Origin: JAWLDB01 sp041686915 | GTDB taxonomy: Bacteria > Bacillota > UBA994 > UBA5500 | Assembly (NCBI GenBank): GCA_041686915.1 | Contig: JAWLDB010000063.1 | Location: 1 to 12,842, forward strand | Length of the DNA: 12,842 nt | Direction of reading: 5' to 3' | Part shown: in pieces, positions 7,698 to 12,842 of the stretch | How positions within the stretch are numbered: position 1 is the stretch's first letter | How the letters are laid out: every line of letters starts with the position of its first letter | Position numbers and translations under genes: made by a program | The notes under the pieces: generated by a model | The model's database searches: none | Told to the model about the DNA's origin: nothing | The model's input: the letters and a program-made list of their open reading frames with translations, nothing else

Positions 7698-7702
7698 AGC
7701 AC

Positions 7703-8455
7703 TCACTCCCTGACATATGCATTTCTGATGCGTTCAGCGGGTATCCGCAGCCTTTGGGCCAGAGCTATACCGGGCTCAAGCCTACCGACCACTTCCGGTG
7801 TGTGCGCATCACTATTGATTACGAAATCCACCCCAGCCGGCAGGGCAGCCTTAACATAACCCTCAAGTTCGCTGGCATGGCTACAGTTGATCTCAAGTGC
7901 GGTGTCGCGCTTGGCGCATGCTTTAGCCAACTCACGCGTGTCTATGTCAATCCACAGTCCAGGATGTCCAACAAAACTGACCGGGTGCCGGCTCACCGCC
8001 TCTATCATCGCCTTGGTATTGGCATTGCGCAGACGACGCGAACGGAACTTGGTTAGTCGCTGTAGTAAATCTGGCGCAAAAAGCGTCAGGCCATCCAACA
8101 GGGATGCGGGGCGCACCAAGGGGTGTAGACTGGCGATGACGACGTCCAGGCCCTTCAGCACTTCATCAGGCAAATCCAGGTCGCCATCCCGGCTGATTAC
8201 GTTGGCCTCGATGCCTAGCAGCACCTCAGGAGAGCCCTCGAACTTGTTCCACGCATTGATTTGCTCTCGCATAGCTGCCAGTGTCAGCTCCGGACGTTTC
8301 ATACCTACTCCAAAATTGCCTGGCCCGTGGTCAGTGATGGCTACTTGCTTAAGACCCCTGTCCCTGGCTGCAGCGGCATTGCCGGTAATGGCAGCATGCC
8401 CGTCGCTATGGCAGGTATGAGTATGCAAGTCAGCGAACAGCCCCCAGTCTTTCAT
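7703..8455 (-). CDS. PHP-domain phosphoesterase (first gene upstream of rapZ)
   Basis: A 250-residue protein with a complete PHP metal-binding set: His11 and His13 (DLHTHT), His43 (ITDHGPG), Glu83 (GIEAN), His111 (SLHP), His164 (GHPG), Asp216 and His218 (SDAHT). PHP enzymes hydrolyse phosphoesters at a cluster of two or three metals. The compact single-domain size suggests a small-molecule phosphatase rather than a polymerase-associated domain. Histidinol-phosphatase is possible, but no histidine genes are nearby, so no specific substrate is given. The ATG overlaps the stop of the other PHP gene by 4 bases. A PHP gene before rapZ-yvcK is a recurring arrangement in clostridial genomes as I recall it, suggesting a link to that module. 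Confidence 0.83.
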   Translation of the reverse strand: MKDWGLFADLHTHTCHSDGHAAITGNAAAARDRGLKQVAITDHGPGNFGVGMKRPELTLAAMREQINAWNKFEGSPEVLLGIEANVISRDGDLDLPDEVLKGLDVVIASLHPLVRPASLLDGLTLFAPDLLQRLTKFRSRRLRNANTKAMIEAVSRHPVSFVGHPGLWIDIDTRELAKACAKRDTALEINCSHASELEGYVKAALPAGVDFVINSDAHTPEVVGRLEPGIALAQRLRIPAERIRNAYVRE

Positions 8456-9198
8456 TTGATCGGCACCTTCCTGGCTGTTTGTTTGCGTTGCCGGCGCTGC
8501 TCCACAAACTGTTCCACGGCATCTTTGGACAGATTCAGAATGTACTCGTCAGCTATCCCCGCGCATCTGGCCAGATTAAGCGCTTTGGTCAGCTCACCCA
8601 CACTGCCTGCATAATGCGCGTCACTTCCAAGCACCACGCGCATACGGCGTTCGGAGGCCATGCGGGCGATGATGCCGCATGTCTCTCCGCTCCCTTTACG
8701 ACTACCTAGCAAGGAGGAATTATTGATCTCAATCAGCACGCCCTGTTCAGCAGCTGCCGTCAATAACCTGGAAATATCCAGAGGAAACTTCGGATTGCCA
8801 GGATGCACTACAGTATCCACCAAGGGATTTTGCATAGCCGTCAAGAGAGCTTGCGTGTTCTCCTCGACACTTGCTGGAGCGAAACAGTCATCGTGCAGGC
8901 CGACAGCCACATAGTCAAGGTTCCGCAGGAAGCGCTCGGGCAGGTCCAACTCACCTGCAGTGTTCAGCACATTCGCCTCGATCCCTCTGATCAGACGAAC
9001 CCCGTACAACTCGCGGGGTAGAATGCGCATATTGGAGAAGTAGTAGGCATGTGGAGCTCCTGGCATGCATGGCCCATGCTCAGTAGTGGCCATGAAAAGC
9101 AAGCGTTTGGCACTAGCTGCACGTAGGTTCTCGTCCAAAGTACTGTAAGCGTGCCCACTCACTATTGTATGTGTGTGCATATCTGCAATGATTGTCAC
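8452..9198 (-). CDS. YcdX-like PHP-domain phosphatase, first gene of the operon
   Basis: A 248-residue PHP protein that closely resembles E. coli YcdX along its length. Shared-looking segments include DMHTHT with SGHAYSTL, TEHGP, a NMRILPRE segment, GVRLIRGIEAN, HPGNPKF and EINNSSLLGSRKGS. Predicted metal ligands are His8, His10, His16, His41, Glu74, His102, His132, Asp193 and His195. YcdX is a three-zinc phosphatase; the natural substrate is unclear. GTG at 9198 is chosen because a longer frame from ATG 9276 would translate the ribosome-binding site AGGAGG (9216-9211) and adds 26 residues unlike the family. The spacing from that site to GTG is 12 bases, longer than ideal. Its stop overlaps the start of the next PHP gene as ATGA. 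The two neighbours share motifs such as GIEANV and look like diverged duplicates. Confidence 0.85.
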   Translation of the reverse strand: MTIIADMHTHTIVSGHAYSTLDENLRAASAKRLLFMATTEHGPCMPGAPHAYYFSNMRILPRELYGVRLIRGIEANVLNTAGELDLPERFLRNLDYVAVGLHDDCFAPASVEENTQALLTAMQNPLVDTVVHPGNPKFPLDISRLLTAAAEQGVLIEINNSSLLGSRKGSGETCGIIARMASERRMRVVLGSDAHYAGSVGELTKALNLARCAGIADEYILNLSKDAVEQFVEQRRQRKQTARKVPIK

Positions 9199-9271
9199 AA
9201 TTCGGCTATACCTCCTGTAGGCGTTATGTCCCGGGTAATTCTGACACCGATTCTTCTTCCACATTAAGGGT

Positions 9272-9299
9272 ACCATATCCTTGCTGTTTAGAAAGTCAA
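9272..9299 (-). promoter_or_regulatory. Likely sigma-A-type promoter of the PHP-PHP-rapZ-yvcK-tnaA operon
   Basis: On the minus strand TTGACT (9299-9294) is followed after 16 bases by TATGGT (9277-9272), a fair match to a housekeeping promoter. The -35 box contains the TGA stop codon of the upstream mug gene. The expected start of transcription, near 9265, gives a leader of roughly 65 bases before the GTG at 9198. No terminator is seen between mug and this site, so read-through from mug is also possible. Confidence 0.5.
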
Positions 9300-9817
9300 C
9301 GACTATCGTATGCTCTGAGTTTGGTTACCAATTCACTAAGCTGGCGGTAAATCTGCAATTGCTCCTGATAGAGCATGCGATTTAAACCACTGGTGGAAGG
9401 AGCCACAAAGTCCACCACCCCTGGAACAGCCGACTCCGTCTGCACGCCATGATTTACCTGTTTGCGCCTGGTAAAAGCTTTGTACACTCCAATGCCAACA
9501 TAGCAGGCAATGCGCGGCCGAAAGCGCTCAAGTTTCTCGCGCAATTGTTTTGCACCCTCGCGATACTCAGCAGCTGTTAACTCTGATGCTGCCCTGGTCG
9601 GTCTGGCCACAATGTTCGTTAGGCCCATGCCCAGCTTTAGCAGCTGCAGGTCTTCCTCCGGCTGCAAACGCTCTGGTGTCAGCCCCGATTCAACCAATAT
9701 GCGCCAAAATCCGTTGTTGCGGCCAGCGAAGTGGTGTCCGATCTCCGCAGAACGCAAGCTAGGATTATATCCGATGAACAAGACGGTTAGGCCCGGAACG
9801 ATCATATCCCAAGGCAA
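9296..9817 (-). CDS. mug: Mug-type G:T/U mismatch-specific DNA glycosylase
   Basis: A 173-residue uracil-DNA glycosylase of the Mug/TDG family, which removes uracil or other damaged pyrimidines opposite guanine in base-excision repair. Motif A is FIGYNPS (14-20), whose Asn18 corresponds to the catalytic Asn18 of E. coli Mug. Motif B is PSTSGLNR (140-147), matching the PNPSGLSR-type loop that probes the mismatch. The start VPGLTVLF, the segment FAGRNNGFW and the segment TNIVARPT also fit. Length is close to E. coli Mug (168). The start is TTG at 9817, with GGGGAG 9 bases upstream; this places MPWDMIVPGL in register with the usual N-terminus. The next ATG (9805) would lose four residues. The gene is divergent from DUF1177. 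Confidence 0.87.
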   Translation of the reverse strand: MPWDMIVPGLTVLFIGYNPSLRSAEIGHHFAGRNNGFWRILVESGLTPERLQPEEDLQLLKLGMGLTNIVARPTRAASELTAAEYREGAKQLREKLERFRPRIACYVGIGVYKAFTRRKQVNHGVQTESAVPGVVDFVAPSTSGLNRMLYQEQLQIYRQLSELVTKLRAYDSR

Positions 9818-9912
9818 TGGCCCTCACTCCCCGTAGTGTTTATGTCCTATTATGCCGCGTATGCACTGCCACTAGCAGATATCGTACAGCAGGCAGGATT
9901 GCAGGTGTTCAG

Positions 9913-9932
9913 CTAGAATGAACGTTCTATAG
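9913..9932. promoter_or_regulatory. SOS-box-like palindrome between mug and DUF1177
   Basis: The 157-base divergent spacer carries CTAGAA, six bases, then TTCTATAG. Inside it GAAT-GAAC-GTTC (9916-9927) differs by one base from the Firmicute LexA core GAAC-N4-GTTC, and GAACGTTC is itself a perfect 8-bp palindrome. Possible -10 boxes overlap it on the plus strand (TAGAAT 9914-9919, TATAGA 9928-9933), both without good -35 boxes. It could be a LexA or other repressor site, but a single site is weak evidence. Confidence 0.3.
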
Positions 9933-9974
9933 ACATGCGTCAGACTGTAAGATCATTCAAGGGGGAATACACCG

Positions 9975-10913
9975 ATGGCTTTTAAGCAAGTGATGGAGAT
10001 TTATGAGTTGCTCGATAGCGCACAGGTTGACGGGCAACAAGTAGCCGGTTTCTTTAGGACACAAACAGGCGTAGATATGGAAGTTACCCGCATGCAGGGG
10101 CCGAAGGGCAGCACCGATTTTGTGCGTATCAGGGTTGCAGGCAAGTCTGGCAAGCTGAAGGGCGGGCAAGCGCCTACCCTCGGTGTAATCGGCCGTCTTG
10201 GCGGTATCGGAGCAAGGCCGGCGCGCATCGGCCTGGTTTCCGATGCAGACGGAGCTATAGTCGCGCTGGCAACGGCATACAAGGCGCTGCAGATGCAGCA
10301 GCAGGGTGATTATCTGCCGGGAGATCTGATTATTGGTACACACATTTGCCCAACCGCTCCAACCATTCCCCACGATCCTGTGCCTTTCATGGGAGCACCG
10401 GTAGACATGCAGACGATGAACCAGCAAGAAGTGGATCAGCAGATGGATGCCATCCTGTCTGTAGACACAACCAAGGGTAACCGGTTGGTAAACCACAAGG
10501 GGATGGCTATCTCCCCTACAGTAAAGCAAGGCTATATTCTACCGGTGAGCAACGACCTGGTAGACTTGCTGCAGTATAGCACTGGTCGCCTGGCACAAAT
10601 CCTTCCGCTTTCCCTTTACGATATCACACCTTATGGCAATGGGCTTTACCACATTAACAGCATTCTGCAGCCCGCCACGGCTACCGATGTGCCGGTGGTA
10701 GGGGTCGCTATTACAGCGGAAGTTCCAGTGCCCGGATGCGGCACAGGAGCGTCACATCTTCCTGATCTGGATGCCGCTGCCCGCTTCTGCCTGGAAGTCG
10801 CCAAGGCATTCGGCGCCGGTGAACTAAGCTTCTATGACCAAGAGCAGTTTCAGCTCGCTCAGACGCTTTATGGCGGGTTAGGCCGGCTACAAACGCTAGG
10901 ATGTAAGGGCTAA
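9975..10913 (+). CDS. DUF1177 family protein
   Basis: A 312-residue protein that I recognise as DUF1177, a family of about 300 residues with no established function, found in clostridia and some archaea. Conserved-looking stretches are GRLGGIGARPARIGLVSDADGA (73-94, glycine- and acid-rich), GDLIIGTHICPTAP (116-129), PHDPVPFMGAPVDM (132-145) and the C-terminal VPVPGCGTGASHLPDLD (250-266). The repeated Asp/His/Cys positions would suit a metal site, but this is inference. No signal peptide or membrane helix is present. The ATG has AGGGGG 9 bases upstream. It stands alone between a divergent spacer and a bidirectional terminator. In other genomes I recall DUF1177 near peptidase or oligopeptide-transporter genes, and an M42 peptidase lies in this window but 6 kb away on another unit. 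Confidence 0.8.
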   Translation: MAFKQVMEIYELLDSAQVDGQQVAGFFRTQTGVDMEVTRMQGPKGSTDFVRIRVAGKSGKLKGGQAPTLGVIGRLGGIGARPARIGLVSDADGAIVALATAYKALQMQQQGDYLPGDLIIGTHICPTAPTIPHDPVPFMGAPVDMQTMNQQEVDQQMDAILSVDTTKGNRLVNHKGMAISPTVKQGYILPVSNDLVDLLQYSTGRLAQILPLSLYDITPYGNGLYHINSILQPATATDVPVVGVAITAEVPVPGCGTGASHLPDLDAAARFCLEVAKAFGAGELSFYDQEQFQLAQTLYGGLGRLQTLGCKG

Positions 10914-10945
10914 ACTCGGTTAGGGTACTGCCCAATCAGTATTCA

Positions 10946-10977
10946 AAAACGGCACCTCAGCATGAAGGTGCCGTTTT
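10946..10977. terminator. Bidirectional terminator between DUF1177 and aroF
   Basis: AAAACGGCACCT (10946-10957) and AGGTGCCGTTTT (10966-10977) form a perfect 12-bp stem around an 8-base loop. The A-rich left arm and T-rich right arm make it work in both directions, ending the convergent DUF1177 (plus) and DAHP synthase (minus) transcripts within a 72-base gap. Confidence 0.92.
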
Positions 10978-10985
10978 ACTGTGCA

Positions 10986-12008
10986 CTAGTTAGGCGATGG
11001 CATTCTTCGGTCGACTGCTTCTGCTACGCGACGCAGCGAGAACAACAAACTGCGGAAGTTCTCTGGTGAGAGCGATTGTTCACCGTCAGACAAAGCCTTG
11101 TCTGGGCAAGGGTGCATCTCAATTAACAGGCCGTCGGCACCGGCTGCGACAGCAGCCCGGCTGAGCGGACCGACCAGACGCCACTTCCCGGAACCGTGGC
11201 TCGGGTCCACGATAATCGGCAAATGACTCAAGCGCTTCACTACCGGTACAGCCGAAATGTCCAAGGTATTACGCGTGTATGTCTCAAACGTACGAATTCC
11301 CCGCTCGCAAAGAATTACGTTTGGATTGCCCTCCGCTACGATGTACTCGGCTGCCAACAGCCACTCCTCAACAGTAGCCGCCATGCCCCGTTTGAGCAGA
11401 ACAGGCCTCTGGCATTGGCCCAAGGCCTTAAGCAGCTCATAGTTATGCATGTTGCGCGAACCAACCTGCATAACGTCGGCGACTGCTGCCACCTGATCTA
11501 TATGCCTTGGGTCGAGTACTTCCGTAACGATACCCAGCCCCGTAGCGGCCTTCACCTCGGCCAGTAGCATTAGTCCCGCTTCCCCCAGTCCTTGAAAGCT
11601 ATAGGGGGACGTGCGAGGCTTAAACGCCCCTGCGCGCAAGAAACCACAACCTGCCTCTTTCAAAGCATCTGCCACTGCGAGCAATTGCTCCCTGTTTTCA
11701 ACAGAGCAAGGTCCGGCAATTACGGTCAAATCAACGCCGCCGATGTAACGACCGGCTGCCTGAATTACAGTGCCTTCCGGCCGAACTTCCCGGCTGACCA
11801 ACGTATAAGGTCTTAGCACCGGCAAGGTGCGCTCTACCCCTGCCATGGCCTCTACCACCTGCGCCTCAGGGGTGTTAGTGCCCAGTGCCAATAGAATCAC
11901 TTGTTCAGCTTGCTGGCTAAGCTGTACACGCAGACCCATACCTGCCAAGCGTTCTTGCACAGCAGCCACCTGCCCTGGGGTTGCCCCGCGCGACATGATG
12001 ACAATCAT
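10986..12008 (-). CDS. aroF: 3-deoxy-7-phosphoheptulonate (DAHP) synthase, TM0343 type
   Basis: Catalyses condensation of phosphoenolpyruvate and erythrose 4-phosphate, the first step of the shikimate pathway to Phe, Tyr and Trp. The 340 residues comprise an N-terminal ferredoxin-like regulatory domain (about 1-66), seen in the Thermotoga-type enzyme where it binds Phe/Tyr for feedback inhibition, and a catalytic barrel. Key motifs are AGPCSVE (98-104), LRAGAFKPRTSPYSFQG (124-140), LLKRGM (204-209) and VDPSHGSGKW (267-276). The metal ligands are probably Cys101, His271, Glu297 (IEMHP) and Asp308. The ATG is backed by GGAGG 6 bases upstream. It has its own promoter about 120 bases upstream and is not joined to other shikimate genes in this window. 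Retention of the regulatory domain suggests feedback control of the enzyme as well. Confidence 0.93.
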   Translation of the reverse strand: MIVIMSRGATPGQVAAVQERLAGMGLRVQLSQQAEQVILLALGTNTPEAQVVEAMAGVERTLPVLRPYTLVSREVRPEGTVIQAAGRYIGGVDLTVIAGPCSVENREQLLAVADALKEAGCGFLRAGAFKPRTSPYSFQGLGEAGLMLLAEVKAATGLGIVTEVLDPRHIDQVAAVADVMQVGSRNMHNYELLKALGQCQRPVLLKRGMAATVEEWLLAAEYIVAEGNPNVILCERGIRTFETYTRNTLDISAVPVVKRLSHLPIIVDPSHGSGKWRLVGPLSRAAVAAGADGLLIEMHPCPDKALSDGEQSLSPENFRSLLFSLRRVAEAVDRRMPSPN

Positions 12009-12127
12009 GATAATCCTCCGTTCTAGAGCTCCTCCAGCAACACTTCATGTATAGAATTTCCCATCCCACGCTTCTCTACCCACCAGCGTCCAGGAGGCCT
12101 ATGCTTAGCTGGAAATCAACTGTACGC

Positions 12128-12156
12128 ATAATACACTTCTAGCGGGATTAAGGCAA
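12128..12156 (-). promoter_or_regulatory. Likely promoter of aroF
   Basis: On the minus strand TTGCCT (12156-12151), a 17-base spacer and TATTAT (12133-12128) make a good sigma-A-type promoter. The predicted start near 12121 gives a leader of about 110 bases. That leader (12009-12120) shows no T-box motif and no aromatic-rich leader peptide. Confidence 0.6.
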
Positions 12157-12178
12157 CCACTATTTGCCCACTAGAAGT
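12135..12178. repeat. Long inverted repeat over the aroF promoter, candidate operator
   Basis: ACTTCTAGCGGG (12135-12146) is repeated in inverted form at 12167-12178 (ACTTCTAGTGGG on the other strand), 11 of 12 bases identical, with 20 bases between. One arm lies wholly inside the -35/-10 spacer of the aroF promoter and the other 11 bases upstream of the -35 box. The arm centres are 32 bases apart, close to three helical turns, so both arms face the same side of the DNA. No T-run follows, so it is not a terminator. It probably binds a dimeric or tetrameric regulator, which is not encoded in this window. Confidence 0.55.
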
Positions 12179-12230
12179 CCATACAACTGGCCGGCACGCA
12201 GGCGGTTAGATGCTGAGGAAACACAATCGC

Positions 12231-12842
12231 TCATCCCCTTACGGTCGTGTCGGCTGCTTGCAGGATGTACTTCTCCAAAGCAAGCGCTACACCATCTTCA
12301 TAGTTACAGGCTGTGACATAATCCGCAATGGCTTTAATTGCAGGGTCTGCATTGCCCATGGCCACGCCTACAGCAACAAACTCGAGCATATCCCGATCGT
12401 TTTCACCGTCTCCAATCGCCATCATTTGATCCCGACCGATCTGAAAATGTTCTCCCAGATGAGCCAAGGCTTGTGCCTTGGTTGCTTGAGGATGCCCAAA
12501 CTCCAGAAAATGGGGCCTGGAAGTATTGATGGTCAACTTCGTGCCAAAATTGGCAACTGCAGCCGGCTGCAGCTGCTCTCTCAAAAAGGTAGGATCCCCG
12601 ATAGCAACTACTTTCGTTGCCGCTTCAACTGAAAACTCGCTGAGTGTTCCCACCGCCTGAACCGGCACCTGCGAAAAACGAGCGTAGTGTTCTGCCACCT
12701 CATTCATCTCAGCCACGTACAGGTCATCGCCTACATACAAATTTATGTGCACCTGCTTCTGCTCTAGAAACCTCAGCAGATGAACCAGTATGTCCTTTTC
12801 TATCTGCAGTGAACGCCACACTTCGCCGGTCTGTGTAGTCTT
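12231..12842 (-). CDS. Cof-type HAD-IIB family phosphatase (C-terminal part)
   Basis: About 203 residues of a haloacid-dehalogenase phosphatase of the Cof subfamily, which remove phosphate from sugar phosphates, nucleotides or cofactor intermediates. The C2 cap region is visible (INLYVGDDLYVAE), followed by a Cof-like INTSRPHFLEFGHPQATKAQAL segment with the conserved lysine, and the metal-binding motif IV AIGDGENDRDMLEF. The frame stays open to the right edge (upstream residues KTTQTGEV), so the DxDGT nucleophile motif and true start lie outside the window; the GTG at 12821 is internal. No terminator follows before the aroF promoter. The substrate is not predictable. Confidence 0.85.
   Translation of the reverse strand, partial: KTTQTGEVWRSLQIEKDILVHLLRFLEQKQVHINLYVGDDLYVAEMNEVAEHYARFSQVPVQAVGTLSEFSVEAATKVVAIGDPTFLREQLQPAAVANFGTKLTINTSRPHFLEFGHPQATKAQALAHLGEHFQIGRDQMMAIGDGENDRDMLEFVAVGVAMGNADPAIKAIADYVTACNYEDGVALALEKYILQAADTTVRG

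Noticed and set aside
9199..9276. A 26-residue N-terminal extension of the YcdX-like PHP protein from ATG 9276.
   Set aside because: It would translate through a strong AGGAGG and overlap the predicted -10 box, and does not resemble the family N-terminus, which begins just before the DMHTHT motif.
9296..9817. mug considered as the first gene of the PHP-rapZ-yvcK-tnaA operon.
   Set aside because: A 97-base gap and a promoter-like TTGACT-N16-TATGGT separate them, whereas all genes downstream overlap or nearly touch; read-through remains possible but is not shown.
9957..10529. A 190-codon minus-strand frame opposite DUF1177.
   Set aside because: It covers the start and ribosome-binding site of DUF1177 and shows low-complexity Cys/His/Leu composition without family motifs.
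12023..12064. A 13-codon upstream frame (MGNSIHEVLLEEL) in the aroF leader, considered as an attenuation peptide.
   Set aside because: It lacks aromatic codons, has only a weak ribosome-binding site, and no terminator or antiterminator pair follows it.
12009..12120. The aroF leader considered as a T-box or other riboswitch.
   Set aside because: The conserved AGGGTGG-ACCGCG T-box sequence is absent and no intrinsic terminator precedes the start codon.
12135..12178. The inverted repeat considered as the terminator of the HAD phosphatase gene.
   Set aside because: The loop is 20 bases and neither side is followed by a run of T; its overlap with a good promoter explains it better.

Overview
The window reads as a chromosomal segment of an anaerobic, low-to-mid-GC Gram-positive bacterium, most likely a clostridial or Peptococcaceae-type Firmicute. 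The reasons are strong AGGAGG-type ribosome-binding sites, GTG/TTG starts, many ATGA overlaps, a NatA/NatB-type ABC exporter, a CBS-CBS-ACT protein, a DUF362 ferredoxin, a rapZ-yvcK pair preceded by PHP genes, a TM0343-type DAHP synthase and a Cof-type HAD phosphatase. This is an inference from gene content; the species cannot be named from the sequence alone. No tRNA, rRNA, CRISPR array or insertion sequence was recognised.

Layout. (1) 1-756, minus: end of an ABC exporter operon (natA-like ATPase, then the first codons of a natB-like permease leaving the window). (2) 815-1522, minus: a CBS-CBS-ACT regulatory protein ending in a strong terminator. (3) 1738-4036, plus: a DUF362/2x[4Fe-4S] protein and an M42-family metallopeptidase, closed by a terminator at 4050-4085. 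(4) 4105-9198, minus: a tightly packed five-gene operon, reading PHP phosphoesterase, second PHP phosphoesterase, rapZ, yvcK and tryptophanase (tnaA). Its genes overlap by 4 bases or lie within 5 bases of each other, and a likely promoter sits at 9272-9299. (5) 9296-9817, minus: a Mug-type mismatch uracil-DNA glycosylase. (6) 9975-10913, plus: a DUF1177 protein, divergent from mug, closed by a bidirectional terminator shared with (7) 10986-12008, minus: aroF-type DAHP synthase with its own recognisable promoter and a 12-bp inverted repeat placed over it. (8) 12231-12842, minus: C-terminal part of a Cof-type HAD phosphatase whose start lies outside the window.

How the genes may work together. 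rapZ and yvcK form the familiar Firmicute cell-envelope/carbon-metabolism module, normally followed by whiA. Here the slot after yvcK holds tryptophanase, translationally coupled through an ATGA overlap. This would tie tryptophan breakdown (indole, pyruvate, ammonia) to a central-metabolism control operon. Aromatic amino-acid synthesis is represented separately by aroF, whose promoter carries a candidate operator of unusual geometry. These two points, and the SOS-box-like palindrome between mug and DUF1177, are the observations most worth checking. Nothing in the window looks like a clearly new multi-gene defence or mobile system.
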